DNA of 64,000 nt from Flavobacterium segetis (GCF_900129575.1 NZ_FQWE01000001.1:372001-436000), one strand, 5' to 3'. Shown: positions 39,273 to 48,821, numbered from the stretch's first letter. Made by a program: numbers and translations. Notes: generated by a model from the letters alone, not told the origin.

Positions 39273-40145
39273 TTATTCTTCATTAGGCTCAATATGAATC
39301 AATACATTTCCAAGTGCTGGAATTTTTTCAAGTAAACGATCTTTCAGTTGATGAGCTAAATCGTGTCCTTCTTTTACAGTAATAGTAGAATTGACAGTTG
39401 CATGTAAATCAACGTGAAATTGCATACCTACTTTTCTAATAAAGCATTTTTCCGTGTTTAAAATCCCACGTACTTGCAATGAAATTATTCTAATTTGTGA
39501 AATTAAATCATCGTACAAATGTTCGTCCATTATTTCGCCTAGAGCAGGTCGGAAGATTTTATAACTGTTATAAACGATAAAACCCGAAGCGAAAAGTGCT
39601 GCCCAATCATCAGCAGCTTCATAACCATTACCTAAAAACAAGGCTATCGAAATTCCTAAAAAAGCAGCTACAGATGTAATTGCATCACTGCGATGGTGCC
39701 AAGCATCAGCTTTTAAAGAAGAACTATTAGTTAGAATACTTTTTTTTATCACTAATCGATATGAATATTCTTTCCAAATAATTATTGCTCCAAGCACAAT
39801 TAAGGTCCATGGTTTTGGTAATAAATGCGGTGTCAAAATATTTAAAACACTATTGTAAGCGATAACAATTGCAGAAGTGATTAGAAAACCTACAACTAGA
39901 AAAGTGATAAGTGGCTCTGCCCTTCCGTGGCCGTAGGGATGATTTTCATCAGGCGGTCTGTTGGAATATTTTATACCAAATAATACTAAAAAAGATGCGA
40001 AGATATCAGTTGTTGATTCAATTGCATCTGCGATTAGCGCATACGAATTTCCAAAAAACCCAGCTAAACCTTTTATAAAAGCCAGTACTGTATTTCCGAT
40101 GATACTAAAATAAGTAGCGTTAATTGCTGTTTTTTCGTTTGACAT
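39273..40145 (-). CDS. Cation diffusion facilitator transporter
   Basis: A 290-residue divalent-metal exporter. Six hydrophobic segments occupy residues about 10-205. The metal site in helix 2 is seen as DAIESTTD, and helix 5 has DAWHHRSDA; the loop HPYGHGRAEPL after helix 2 is also characteristic. The C-terminal cytoplasmic domain (from about 210) contains the His-rich strand VGMQFHVDLHATV. CDF proteins move Zn, Fe, Mn or Co out of the cytoplasm in exchange for protons; the metal is unclear here. Confidence 0.92.
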   Translation of the reverse strand: MSNEKTAINATYFSIIGNTVLAFIKGLAGFFGNSYALIADAIESTTDIFASFLVLFGIKYSNRPPDENHPYGHGRAEPLITFLVVGFLITSAIVIAYNSVLNILTPHLLPKPWTLIVLGAIIIWKEYSYRLVIKKSILTNSSSLKADAWHHRSDAITSVAAFLGISIALFLGNGYEAADDWAALFASGFIVYNSYKIFRPALGEIMDEHLYDDLISQIRIISLQVRGILNTEKCFIRKVGMQFHVDLHATVNSTITVKEGHDLAHQLKDRLLEKIPALGNVLIHIEPNEE

Positions 40146-40256
40146 TTTTATAATTATCGTGTATTAAAAATAAAAACGTTTAAATAAACCTGATATGATT
40201 TTTAAACTAAATCACTCATGGTTTACTTAAACGAAATTTATAATTATGTATATTAT

Positions 40257-41567
40257 TTATTCTCGCACAATATGAGCACCAATAGCTCTTAATCGTTCGT
40301 CTATACGTTCATATCCACGATCAATTTGTTCAATATTTTGAATCGTACTAGTTCCTTTTGCTGAAAGCGCAGCAATTAACAAAGAAATACCAGCACGAAT
40401 ATCTGGTGATGACATCGTTGTTGCTTTTAATTGCGATTCAAAGTTGTGTCCCATTACAACGGCACGATGTGGATCACACAACATTATTTTTGCACCCATA
40501 TCAATTAATTTGTCTACAAAAAATAATCTACTTTCAAACATTTTCTGATGAATTAATACATCGCCTTTGGCTTGAGTGGCAACCACAAGAACTATACTTA
40601 GTAAATCTGGCGTAAACCCTGGCCATGGTGCATCAGCAATGGTAAGAATAGAACCATCAATATCCGTTTTTACTTCGTATCCGTCAAGGTGAGCAGGAAT
40701 ATAAATATCATCTCCTCTTCGTTCTAATGTAATTCCTAATTTTCTAAAAGTATTTGGGATTAATCCCAGGTTATCCCAACTCACATTTTTAATTGTGATT
40801 TCTGATTTTGTCATCGCAGCTAGACCAATCCAGCTTCCTATTTCTATCATATCAGGAAGAATTCGGTGTTCACAACCACCTAAACTATCAACTCCTTCAA
40901 TAGTCAATAAATTAGAACCTACTCCTGTTATTTTGGCACCCATGCAATTGAGCATTTTACATAATTGCTGTAAATAGGGTTCGCAAGCTGCATTATAAAC
41001 CGTTGTGATACCTTTTGCTAAAACTGCTGCCATCACAATATTAGCAGTACCAGTAACTGATGCTTCATCAAGTAACATATCCGCACCGGTTAATCCCTCT
41101 GGCGCTTCTACTCCATAAAAATGATCTTCTCTATTATACCTGAACTTAGCACCCAGATTTATAAAACCTTCAAAATGGGTATCTAACCTTCTACGGCCTA
41201 TTTTATCACCCCCTGGTTTTGGAATATAACCTTTTCCAAAACGCGCTAATAACGGTCCGACAATCATAATTGAACCTCTTAGAGAACCGCCTTCTTTCTT
41301 GAATGCTTCGGTTTCTAAATATTGTATATTTATATCGTCTGCTTGAAAAATATAAGAACCATGTGCCTTTTTTTCGATTTTTACACCCAAATTTCCTAAA
41401 AGAGTAATCAATTTGTTAATATCAATAATATCAGGAATATTATTAATTATCACTTTTTCGGGCGTTAAAAGAACGGCACATAATATTTGTAACGCCTCAT
41501 TTTTAGCTCCTTGCGGTGTAATTTCTCCTTTGAGACTTATGCCTCCTTCTATTTTAAAAATTCCCAT
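40257..41567 (-). CDS. murA: UDP-N-acetylglucosamine 1-carboxyvinyltransferase, Cys-to-Asp form
   Basis: A 436-residue enzyme that adds enolpyruvate from PEP to UDP-N-acetylglucosamine, the first committed step of peptidoglycan synthesis. The N-terminal ISLKGEITPQGAKNEAL and C-terminal DIRAGISLLIAALSAKGTSTIQNIEQIDRGYERI are typical. At the catalytic loop, where E. coli has Cys115 in a PGGC context, this protein reads PGGD121KIGRRRLDTH. The same Cys-to-Asp exchange makes mycobacterial and chlamydial MurA insensitive to fosfomycin, so the same is expected here. A DUF4290 gene lies 66 bases upstream on the same strand. Confidence 0.96.
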   Translation of the reverse strand: MGIFKIEGGISLKGEITPQGAKNEALQILCAVLLTPEKVIINNIPDIIDINKLITLLGNLGVKIEKKAHGSYIFQADDINIQYLETEAFKKEGGSLRGSIMIVGPLLARFGKGYIPKPGGDKIGRRRLDTHFEGFINLGAKFRYNREDHFYGVEAPEGLTGADMLLDEASVTGTANIVMAAVLAKGITTVYNAACEPYLQQLCKMLNCMGAKITGVGSNLLTIEGVDSLGGCEHRILPDMIEIGSWIGLAAMTKSEITIKNVSWDNLGLIPNTFRKLGITLERRGDDIYIPAHLDGYEVKTDIDGSILTIADAPWPGFTPDLLSIVLVVATQAKGDVLIHQKMFESRLFFVDKLIDMGAKIMLCDPHRAVVMGHNFESQLKATTMSSPDIRAGISLLIAALSAKGTSTIQNIEQIDRGYERIDERLRAIGAHIVRE

Positions 41568-41633
41568 TCTGTAGTAATTTATATTTTAAAGGTTTTAAAT
41601 TAAAAATGGTTTATTTCAAAACCAACAACAATT

Positions 41634-42359
41634 TTATAAAGGCTTTCTATTTTGATTTTTATGAACAGGATTTGGTTTTCCCGTTTTACTGTTTTTATTA
41701 CTTAAGATTTTTGGCTGCCCAACTGGTAAAATTTTATTTGAAACACGTTTATTTGTTCTTAATAAATCAGTCGTATTTAATAATTCTTCTTCGCTTTGCA
41801 GTAAATTTAATTTGCCGTCAGACAGTTCATATAAATGTTCAAAAATCACATCGTCTTTCACAGTATCTTTATTCCAACTCAGGTATGATTTTTTCATGTG
41901 ATTAGCAATGACTTTTACTAAGGCGTTTTTCATATCGCCATCGTCCCATTTATTTGCTACATCAATCATATATTTTATGTTATTGCCATAAAATCGATAT
42001 TTTGGAAAATTCTGAGGATACTTTAAAACATCTGGCTTTAGTTGCAAGACCTCGCGTGAAGGAATTGGATATGGTGAATCAGCCACTAATTTAAAATCGG
42101 ACATTATAAAGAGTTGATCCCACAGTTTATGTTGAAAATCAGGAACATCACGTAAATGAGGATTTAAACTTCCCATTACCTGAATAATATATCTTGCTGC
42201 TTTGTTGCGCTCGATATCATCCTCTATATGAGTAGCTTGATCAATTAATTTCTGCAAATGACGACCATATTCAGGGATAATAAGGTGTGACCGTTCTGCA
42301 TTATATTCTAAATGATGAACAACATCGTTCGAATTTTCTTTTATATATTTTAGATTCAT
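41634..42359 (-). CDS. DUF4290 family protein
   Basis: A 241-residue soluble protein typical of Bacteroidota, of unknown function. The DUF4290 pattern is visible from the N-terminus: LEYNAERSHLIIPEYGRHLQKLIDQATHIEDDIERN and then AARYIIQVMGSLNPHLRDVPDFQHKLWDQLF. The C-terminal 40 residues are basic and low complexity, likely disordered. ATG 42359 is chosen because the family begins MNLKYIKEN. It is placed directly upstream of murA and may be co-transcribed. Confidence 0.85.
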   Translation of the reverse strand: MNLKYIKENSNDVVHHLEYNAERSHLIIPEYGRHLQKLIDQATHIEDDIERNKAARYIIQVMGSLNPHLRDVPDFQHKLWDQLFIMSDFKLVADSPYPIPSREVLQLKPDVLKYPQNFPKYRFYGNNIKYMIDVANKWDDGDMKNALVKVIANHMKKSYLSWNKDTVKDDVIFEHLYELSDGKLNLLQSEEELLNTTDLLRTNKRVSNKILPVGQPKILSNKNSKTGKPNPVHKNQNRKPL

Positions 42360-42447
42360 GTTCAAATGTTTTTTTTTAAAATTTAATGATAGGAATCTTA
42401 ACATTTATGCACAGTTGAGATCATCATATAAAATTATAATTTTTAGT

Positions 42448-42732
42448 TTAGAGGGAAACTATTCCTTGAATAGTAGAAACTTCTAGGTATTTATCTACTA
42501 TTTCTTGAGCGTCTTTCACAGTAACATCAACAGAAATACTAGTATATTTTCCTGTTTTGGATTTTTTAGTGTTGATAACGGCACCCATGCAATCAAAAGC
42601 ATTTTCAACTTGCTTAACATTATTATTTACAGTAGGAACAATAAATTTAAATAAATAAATTGTTGGCCAAGTATTACTCATGTCCAACTCAACTTTCAAT
42701 CTATCATAGAATTCTTTCGTCTTTTGATCCAT
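42448..42732 (-). CDS. DUF493 family protein
   Basis: A 94-residue protein with the DUF493 (YbeD-like) ferredoxin-type fold: WPTIYLFKFIVP near the N-terminus, then KYTSISVDVTVKDAQEIVDKYLEVSTIQGIVSL at the end. The family may serve as a small ligand-binding regulator; the role is unknown. It is the first gene of a minus-strand run toward DUF4290 and murA, with a TATCTTTG -7 element just upstream, and is divergent from the ATPase gene. Confidence 0.85.
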   Translation of the reverse strand: MDQKTKEFYDRLKVELDMSNTWPTIYLFKFIVPTVNNNVKQVENAFDCMGAVINTKKSKTGKYTSISVDVTVKDAQEIVDKYLEVSTIQGIVSL

Positions 42733-42878
42733 CGTTCATTTAAAATAAAAGCAAAGATACAGTTTCAAAAGGAAAATATGAATATTGAATATTTTTTTTT
42801 ACGTGAACTGATTTAGATGCTTTGATTTTTCGCTTTACCAATAAATTAGAGTAAATTTGCGCCTTATTTTCCAAAAAA

Positions 42879-43418
42879 GTGCAAAAACAAATTATAGTTA
42901 TTATTGGCGGTCCAGGAACAGGTAAAACTACGATCATAGATGGATTAATTTCAAAAGGCCATTGCTGTTATCCTGAAATTTCACGGGAAGTAACTCTGGA
43001 AGCTAAGAAACAAGGGATTGAACAATTATTTCTTGAAAAACCATTATTATTTAGTGAATTATTGCTAGAAGGACGCAAAAAGCAGTATCAAAATGCTACA
43101 GACGAATGCCATGAAATAGTATTTATTGATCGCGGAATTCCAGATGTTTTAGCTTACATGCACTACATTGGCGATAGTTATCCTTCTACTTTTGACAATG
43201 CTTGTCGCGAACATACTTATTCAAAAATATTCATACTACCACCTTGGGAAGAAATTTATATAAGTGATGATGCACGTTACGAAAATTTTGAACAAGCAAA
43301 ATTAATCTACTCACATCTAGTTGAAACCTATCAAAATTATGGTTACGAATTAATTGAAGTTCCAAAAGACACCATGGATAACAGAATTCTTTTTATATTA
43401 GATGAAATTTCTAATTAA
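42879..43418 (+). CDS. AAA-type ATP/GTP-binding protein (AAA_28/NadR-like)
   Basis: A 179-residue P-loop protein. Walker A is GGPGTGKTT at residues 9-17. A later acidic block, FIDRGIPDVLAY, matches the AAA_28 group, which includes NadR-like kinases and related phosphotransferases. No other domain is present. A small-molecule kinase role is possible, but the substrate is unknown. The start is GTG (42879): a TAAATTTG -7 element lies at 42852-42859, so transcription begins only a few bases earlier and no upstream start is available. Confidence 0.75.
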   Translation: MQKQIIVIIGGPGTGKTTIIDGLISKGHCCYPEISREVTLEAKKQGIEQLFLEKPLLFSELLLEGRKKQYQNATDECHEIVFIDRGIPDVLAYMHYIGDSYPSTFDNACREHTYSKIFILPPWEEIYISDDARYENFEQAKLIYSHLVETYQNYGYELIEVPKDTMDNRILFILDEISN

Positions 43419-43475
43419 TTTGTAGTTCAATATTTTATTTGAACTCCTTTTTTATTGAATTGAAAACTGTAATCT

Positions 43476-45371
43476 ATGCCAGAAGCATTAGCACTACTTC
43501 AAAAATATTGGAAACACGACAAATTTAGATCACTTCAAAACGAAGTAATAAACTCCGTTTTAAGTGGTCAAGATACTTTTGCACTGATGCCAACTGGAGG
43601 CGGAAAATCAGTTTGTTTTCAAATTCCGGCATTAATTAATGAGGGGATTTGCTTGGTGATTTCGCCCCTTGTAGCCCTAATGAAAGATCAAGTTGCTAAT
43701 TTGCAACAGCGAAACATAAAAGCGATTGCACTTACTGGAGGAATTCGATCAGAAGAAATGATAGATTTATTGGATAATTGTCAATTTGGGAACTACAAAT
43801 TTCTGTATCTCTCTCCAGAACGATTACAATCTGATTGGATTTTAGATCGGATAAAATCGTTACCTATTAATTTAATCACCATTGATGAAGCACACTGCGT
43901 TTCTCAATGGGGTCATGATTTTAGACCTGCCTATCTGAAAATTTCAGCGCTTAAAAAACATTTCCCAAAAACACCTTTTCTTGCTTTGACCGCCACCGCA
44001 ACTTCAAGAGTGAAAATTGATATTATAAAAGAATTGGGTTTATACCAACCTGTAATATTTGAAAAATCATTTGCTAGAGAGAATCTCGCTTATATGGCTT
44101 TTGAAATTGAAGATAAAATTTTCAGAATAGAACAAATTTTAAAGAAAAATCCTGAACCCTCTATTATTTATGTTCGAAATAGAAAATCGTGCTTAGATAT
44201 TTCTTCACAGTTGAAAGCCTTGGGTTTTAAAGCAACCTATTATCACGGCGGACTTTCGTCCAAAGAAAAAGATAAAAATATGCAATCGTGGATGAATGAA
44301 GATGTTCAGGTAATAGTAGCTACCAATGCTTTTGGTATGGGAATTGACAAGGCGAATGTAAGAACTGTAATTCATATTCAACTACCAGAAAATATTGAAA
44401 ATTATTATCAGGAAGCTGGACGTGCAGGTCGAAATGGAGAAAGAGCTTTTGCAATTTTATTAAGTAGTCCGTCAGATATTATTCAGGCTAAAAATCAATT
44501 TATTAATGTTTTACCAGATAAAAAGTTCTTGAATTTGGTGTATATAAAATTAAATAATTATTTCCAAATTGCTTACGGCGAGGGAATCAATGAGCAGTTT
44601 ACTTTCAACTTACATCATTTTTGCCTGCGCTATGAATTCCCAACTTTAAAAACTTACAATGCGTTGCAGTTTCTCGACCGCCAAGGGATCCTTACTTTGT
44701 CACAAGAATTTTCAGAGAAAATAGCAATTCAGTTCTTAATAACGTCAAAAGAAGTAATTCGTTATACAAGTCTAAATCCTAATGATGAAGAAATTTTACT
44801 TGCTATATTACGCACTTATCCCGGAATTTATGAAATGCAAACTGCTTTTAATCTACAGCTAATTGCAAAAAAATCAAATCATAAAGAATCTGAAGTTATC
44901 GCTATTCTAGAAAAATTAAAAGAAAAAGAAATCATTGATTATCACTCTAAAAATAATGATGCAACAATAATTTTCAATGAAGTGCGAGAAGATGAGCGAA
45001 CAATCAGTAGGGTCTCAAAACATCTAGAAAATCAAAATCAATTAAAAAAAGAGCAGCTCCAAGCTGTTGTAGAGTATATAAATGAAAAATCCGTCTGTAA
45101 AAATAAGTTGATTTTAAAATATTTCGGTGAAAATACAACAGTGGATTGTGGTATTTGTTCATTTTGTATTACCAAAAAAATAAAGAAAAAAGATGTATCT
45201 CTGCTTTCTACTGAAATTATTAAATTATTAGAGACTGAAGACTTAAACTCAAGAGATATTCAAAAAAAGACCAAAAATAATTCAGAGGAGGTTATCTTTG
45301 TATTACAGGAATTATTAGAAAATAATTTTATTTTGGTTAAAGCAAATAACAAATACACTTTGAAAAGATAA
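43476..45371 (+). CDS. recQ: ATP-dependent DNA helicase RecQ
   Basis: A 631-residue 3'-5' DNA helicase for repair and recombination. Helicase motifs: Walker A PTGGGKSVCFQ, DEAHCVSQWGHDFRP (the RecQ-specific aromatic loop follows the DEAH box), ALTATATSRV, and QEAGRAGRNGE. The zinc-binding RecQ-Ct domain has Cys in the block VDCGICSFC near residue 565, with a partner Cys upstream (VCKNKLILKYFG). No HRDC domain is recognisable; the last 60 residues look like a winged-helix-like tail. It overlaps fmt by one base (stop and start share an A), so they are translationally coupled. Confidence 0.94.
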   Translation: MPEALALLQKYWKHDKFRSLQNEVINSVLSGQDTFALMPTGGGKSVCFQIPALINEGICLVISPLVALMKDQVANLQQRNIKAIALTGGIRSEEMIDLLDNCQFGNYKFLYLSPERLQSDWILDRIKSLPINLITIDEAHCVSQWGHDFRPAYLKISALKKHFPKTPFLALTATATSRVKIDIIKELGLYQPVIFEKSFARENLAYMAFEIEDKIFRIEQILKKNPEPSIIYVRNRKSCLDISSQLKALGFKATYYHGGLSSKEKDKNMQSWMNEDVQVIVATNAFGMGIDKANVRTVIHIQLPENIENYYQEAGRAGRNGERAFAILLSSPSDIIQAKNQFINVLPDKKFLNLVYIKLNNYFQIAYGEGINEQFTFNLHHFCLRYEFPTLKTYNALQFLDRQGILTLSQEFSEKIAIQFLITSKEVIRYTSLNPNDEEILLAILRTYPGIYEMQTAFNLQLIAKKSNHKESEVIAILEKLKEKEIIDYHSKNNDATIIFNEVREDERTISRVSKHLENQNQLKKEQLQAVVEYINEKSVCKNKLILKYFGENTTVDCGICSFCITKKIKKKDVSLLSTEIIKLLETEDLNSRDIQKKTKNNSEEVIFVLQELLENNFILVKANNKYTLKR

Positions 45372-46318
45372 TGGAAAAATTACGAATCGTTTTTATGGGA
45401 ACTCCAGAATTTGCGGTAGGAATTCTAGAAACCATAATTAGAAATAATTATGAAGTTGTTGGCGTCATTACCGCGGTAGATAAACCTGCTGGTCGTGGAC
45501 AAAAAATAAAATTTTCTGCTGTAAAAGAATTTGCACTAGCAAATAATCTAAACTTGCTACAGCCAATTAGTTTAAAAGAAGAAAGTTTTTTGACAGAATT
45601 AAAATCTTTAAATGCTAATTTACAAATTGTAGTAGCTTTTAGAATGTTACCAGAAGTAGTGTGGGGAATGCCATCCTTAGGAACATTTAACCTTCATGCA
45701 TCATTACTTCCTAATTATCGTGGAGCAGCTCCTATAAACTGGGCTATTATTAATGGCGAAACTAAGACAGGTGTTACTACTTTTTTTATTGATGATAAAA
45801 TTGATACTGGTGCAATGATTTTAAGTTCAGAAATATCTATTGATCAAAATGAAAATGCAGGACATTTACATGACCGATTAATGACCTTAGGAAGTCAAAC
45901 TGTTATTGAATCTCTAAAACAAATAGAAAAAGGACCTATTAAAACTATAATTCAAGAAGATAATCGAGAAATTAAGACTGCGTACAAATTGAATAAAGAT
46001 AATTGCAAAATTGACTGGACTAAATCAGCAGTTGAAATACATAATTTAATTCGGGGATTATCTCCTTATCCGGCTTCATGGTGTAATTTTGTAGATAAAG
46101 ATGACAATTGGAATGTAAAAATATATGAATGTAAAATTCGGATAGAAGAACATAATTTACCAGTGGGTAGTTTAATTTGTACCAAAAAAGAAATGAATAT
46201 TGCTGTAAAAGATGGATTTGTTAAAATTAATACTCTTCAATTTCCAGGTAAAAAGAAGATGAATAGTGCAGAATTATTAAATGGAATTAAATTTTCAGCA
46301 AAGGCAATGGTGTATTAA
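45371..46318 (+). CDS. fmt: Methionyl-tRNA formyltransferase
   Basis: A 315-residue enzyme that formylates initiator Met-tRNA. The catalytic core is clear: FMGTPEFAV at the N-terminus, the loop HASLLPNYRGAAPINWAI with the active-site His, and Asp in TFFIDDKIDTGAM. The C-terminal tRNA-binding domain begins near residue 205 (NLIRGLSPYPASWC). It overlaps the end of recQ by one base. The HU gene follows after a 180-base gap with its own promoter. Confidence 0.96.
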   Translation: MEKLRIVFMGTPEFAVGILETIIRNNYEVVGVITAVDKPAGRGQKIKFSAVKEFALANNLNLLQPISLKEESFLTELKSLNANLQIVVAFRMLPEVVWGMPSLGTFNLHASLLPNYRGAAPINWAIINGETKTGVTTFFIDDKIDTGAMILSSEISIDQNENAGHLHDRLMTLGSQTVIESLKQIEKGPIKTIIQEDNREIKTAYKLNKDNCKIDWTKSAVEIHNLIRGLSPYPASWCNFVDKDDNWNVKIYECKIRIEEHNLPVGSLICTKKEMNIAVKDGFVKINTLQFPGKKKMNSAELLNGIKFSAKAMVY

Positions 46319-46422
46319 CTCCAATGATAGCGGTATGTTTTAACCAATTGTAATAAAACTTATAACTTTATCAACAAAAAATATAAGTTATCAACAAATT
46401 AAATTAATTTAGCATAAAACAC

Positions 46423-46452
46423 TTGCAAGGTACGTTATTCCTATTAAATTTG
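46423..46452 (+). promoter_or_regulatory. Consensus promoter of the HU gene
   Basis: TTG (46423-46425), 19 bases, TAAATTTG (46445-46452): an exact fit to the Bacteroidota consensus, 44 bases before the HU start. Confidence 0.85.
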
Positions 46453-46496
46453 TGTATTGACAATATTGTATAACCAACAATTAATAACTATTTATT

Positions 46497-46769
46497 ATGA
46501 ACAAATCAGAATTAATCGATGCTATTGCTGCTGATGCAGGAATCACAAAAGCTGCAGCTAAACTAGCTTTAGAATCATTTTTAGGAAACGTAGGAGAAAC
46601 TTTGAAAAAAGGTGGAAGAGTATCTTTAGTAGGTTTCGGATCGTGGTCTGTTTCTGCTAGAGCTGCTAGAGATGGTAGAAATCCTCAAACTGGAAAAACA
46701 ATTCAAATTGCTGCTAAAAATGTAGTTAAATTTAAAGCGGGTGCAGAATTAGAAGGTGCGGTGAACTAG
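46497..46769 (+). CDS. HU family DNA-binding protein
   Basis: A 90-residue histone-like protein. It has the full HU fold: N-terminal helices ([28 protein letters not shown]), the strand [11 protein letters not shown], and the beta-arm with the conserved [18 protein letters not shown], ending in [13 protein letters not shown]. It bends and compacts DNA as a dimer. A very strong consensus promoter and terminator bracket this single gene, consistent with high expression. Confidence 0.96.
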   Translation: MNKSELIDAIAADAGITKAAAKLALESFLGNVGETLKKGGRVSLVGFGSWSVSARAARDGRNPQTGKTIQIAAKNVVKFKAGAELEGAVN

Positions 46770-46790
46770 TTAAAGCTGCTACTATATAAT

Positions 46791-46818
46791 CAAAACCTCC
46801 CATTCAGGAGGTTTTTTT
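46791..46818 (+). terminator. Rho-independent terminator of the HU gene
   Basis: Stem AAAACCTCC paired with GGAGGTTTT, six-base loop, T run. Confidence 0.9.
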
Positions 46819-46888
46819 ATGCTTTTTAACGATTTTATTTGGCAATCTTATAATAAAAAACTTAAATTTAATAAAAAATTATACGCAA

Positions 46889-47449
46889 ATGATAAAAGAT
46901 AAGTTAAAAAAAGGTTATCTGCTTATTGCTGAGCCAACTGTAATAGGAGATGCGTCATTTAGCAGGTCAGTCATTTTATTAGCGGATTATAATGAGGAGG
47001 GATCTGTTGGTTTTATTATAAATAAACCATTAAAATATACTATTCACGATCTAATTCCAGAGATTGACGCTAGATTTAGGATTTACAATGGCGGACCAGT
47101 TGAACAAGACAACCTCTATTTTATCCATAATATTCCTGAATTGATACCTAACAGTATTGAGATTTCTAACGGAATATATTGGGGTGGTGACTTTGAATCG
47201 GCTAAAGAATTAATTAAAAACGGAAAAATAAGTAATAATAACATTCGTTTCTTTCTTGGATACACGGGCTGGCATGAAAACCAATTGGAGAGTGAAATGG
47301 CAAGCCATTCTTGGATTATAAATTCAAACAGATATGAAAACAAAATTATTGGTAAATCAGCTACTCATTTCTGGAAAGAGCAAATAAAGGAATTAGGCGG
47401 CGACTACCTCATTTGGTTAAATGCACCTGAAAACCCTTACTTAAATTAA
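46889..47449 (+). CDS. YqgE/AlgH family protein
   Basis: A 186-residue protein of the UPF0301 family. Features: GYLLIAEPTVIGDASFSRSVILL at the N-terminus, GSVGFIINKP, the block YNGGPVEQDNLYFIH, and FLGYTGWHENQLESEM toward the end. The structure is known for relatives but the function is not; AlgH links to alginate regulation in Pseudomonas and cannot be transferred. Its last four bases overlap the convergent aminotransferase gene. Confidence 0.9.
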   Translation: MIKDKLKKGYLLIAEPTVIGDASFSRSVILLADYNEEGSVGFIINKPLKYTIHDLIPEIDARFRIYNGGPVEQDNLYFIHNIPELIPNSIEISNGIYWGGDFESAKELIKNGKISNNNIRFFLGYTGWHENQLESEMASHSWIINSNRYENKIIGKSATHFWKEQIKELGGDYLIWLNAPENPYLN

Positions 47450-48285
47450 TTTTTTACTATTATTTCATTTAACTTTTCCAATAACTCTTTTGATAAGATC
47501 GTATTAAAACTTTTTTTACGGTACTGTGTTATGGGTTGAATACCTTTTATAACATTGGTAATAAATAACTCATCTGCTTTTTGAAGATCAAATGGCGAAA
47601 TTATCTCTTCAACAACTTCTAATTTTTCCATTTTTTTTGCCAAAGCGATAATCTGCTTTCTCATTACTCCATTTAGACATCCTTCAGAAACTGGCGGAGT
47701 AATCAATTTATTGCCTAAAAGCATAAAAATATTTCCTTGTAATGCCTCTACTACATTCTTGCTGTCATTTAATAACAAACAGTTATCTAAACCATTTTCA
47801 GAAGCAAAAATACTTCCGGTTATGTTAATTATTTTGTTAGTTGTCTTTATGGAGGAGAGTAATTGCTTAGTGATATAAAAGTCCTTATAAAGATCTACCT
47901 CGTAAGTATATTTTTCGAATGAGTACAAAGTTTTTTCAATTGGAACAGAATTAATTATAAAGGAAATAGAATTGTTTTGGGGTAAATAATAACCTCCATC
48001 ATTTCTATACACTGTAATTCTTGCTCTAGATGAATTGCCAGATGAATTAGCATTTACAACAGCGAGAATTTGCTCTTCTAAATATTCCATTGTAAAGTTC
48101 ATAGGAATTTCCATTCGGACTACCCTCATAGAGGACATCAATCTAAAATAATGATCTTCAAGAAAAAGAATCTTATCATTAACGATTTTAACTGTTTCAA
48201 AAACTCCATCGCCATATAAAAATGCTCGATTATTTGCAAGTACATTAGTATTGCTAGATACTATATTTCCATTAAAATTAATCAT
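47446..48285 (-). CDS. Class IV aminotransferase
   Basis: A 279-residue PLP enzyme of the branched-chain aminotransferase / aminodeoxychorismate lyase fold. Visible points: NNRAFLYGDGVFETVKI at the N-terminus, the lysine region (SIKTTNKI, following the ITKQLLS segment), the GNIFMLL and GCLNGVMRKQII blocks, and DELFITNVIKGIQPI near the end. Size and motifs are nearer PabC-type enzymes than IlvE, so a folate role is likely, but a D-amino-acid transaminase cannot be excluded. The ATG immediately follows the T run of an upstream hairpin on the same strand. Confidence 0.85.
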   Translation of the reverse strand: MINFNGNIVSSNTNVLANNRAFLYGDGVFETVKIVNDKILFLEDHYFRLMSSMRVVRMEIPMNFTMEYLEEQILAVVNANSSGNSSRARITVYRNDGGYYLPQNNSISFIINSVPIEKTLYSFEKYTYEVDLYKDFYITKQLLSSIKTTNKIINITGSIFASENGLDNCLLLNDSKNVVEALQGNIFMLLGNKLITPPVSEGCLNGVMRKQIIALAKKMEKLEVVEEIISPFDLQKADELFITNVIKGIQPITQYRKKSFNTILSKELLEKLNEIIVKN

Positions 48286-48313
48286 AAAAAAAGCCCTAAT
48301 TGATAATTAGGGC
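48286..48313 (-). terminator. Terminator hairpin abutting the aminotransferase start
   Basis: On the minus strand GCCCTAATT pairs with AATTAGGGC and is followed by seven T. It is the terminator of the START-like gene upstream (stop at 48342). The T run ends at the aminotransferase ATG (48283-48285). A TATATTTG -7 element (48313-48320) directly precedes the hairpin. Confidence 0.8.
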
Positions 48314-48341
48314 AAATATAAGTTATATAATTAGGATTATA

Positions 48342-48734
48342 CTAGACAGAACCAATAAGATGTTTTAAATCTGAAATTTGGTTCTCCCAAAGTAATGTAG
48401 CTTCATCAACCTCATCCTCCTCTGCAAAGTCCACAACCATTAAAGAAACGTCTTTCGTGAGTTCGTCGACTAAAATATGTAATTCAAAAAAGTATTCTGT
48501 GTCCTTTCCATTATCATCAACCCATTTGAATTTTACTTTTTCACCTGTTTTCTTAGAGGCAAGTCTCGCTTTCTCCTCGGAGTCATTCCAAATAAAAGTA
48601 AAAAATTCACCACGAGAATTTACATTGTCAGCAAACCATTCAGACAATCCTGACGGAGTCGAGATGTATTGATACAATAATTGAGGCGAAGAATTTATAG
48701 GAAACTCGATTTCGTAACGTACTTTCTGATCCAT
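48342..48734 (-). CDS. START-like (SRPBCC) domain protein
   Basis: A 130-residue soluble protein with a helix-grip fold of the START/SRPBCC type: VRYEIEFPINSSPQLLYQYISTPSGLSEWFADNV, then FTFIWNDSEEKARL, the strand VKFKWVDD, and the C-terminal helix ATLLWENQISDLKHLIG. The fold normally binds a hydrophobic ligand; AHSA1-like chaperone cofactors share it. The role in this organism is unknown. ATG 48734 is favoured over the codon three residues upstream, because the conserved sequence begins M-x-x-K-VRYE. Confidence 0.85.
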   Translation of the reverse strand: MDQKVRYEIEFPINSSPQLLYQYISTPSGLSEWFADNVNSRGEFFTFIWNDSEEKARLASKKTGEKVKFKWVDDNGKDTEYFFELHILVDELTKDVSLMVVDFAEEDEVDEATLLWENQISDLKHLIGSV

Positions 48735-48821
48735 GAGCTGCATTTAATTTTTCCGAAATATATAGAATATAACTACAAGAAAAAAGCCTTTTGAGAAATA
48801 TTTTTTTTTCTTTAAATTATG

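Noticed and set aside
41606..41905. 99-residue plus-strand frame at the end of the DUF4290 gene
   Set aside because: Antisense to a conserved protein; composition is that of a shadow frame.
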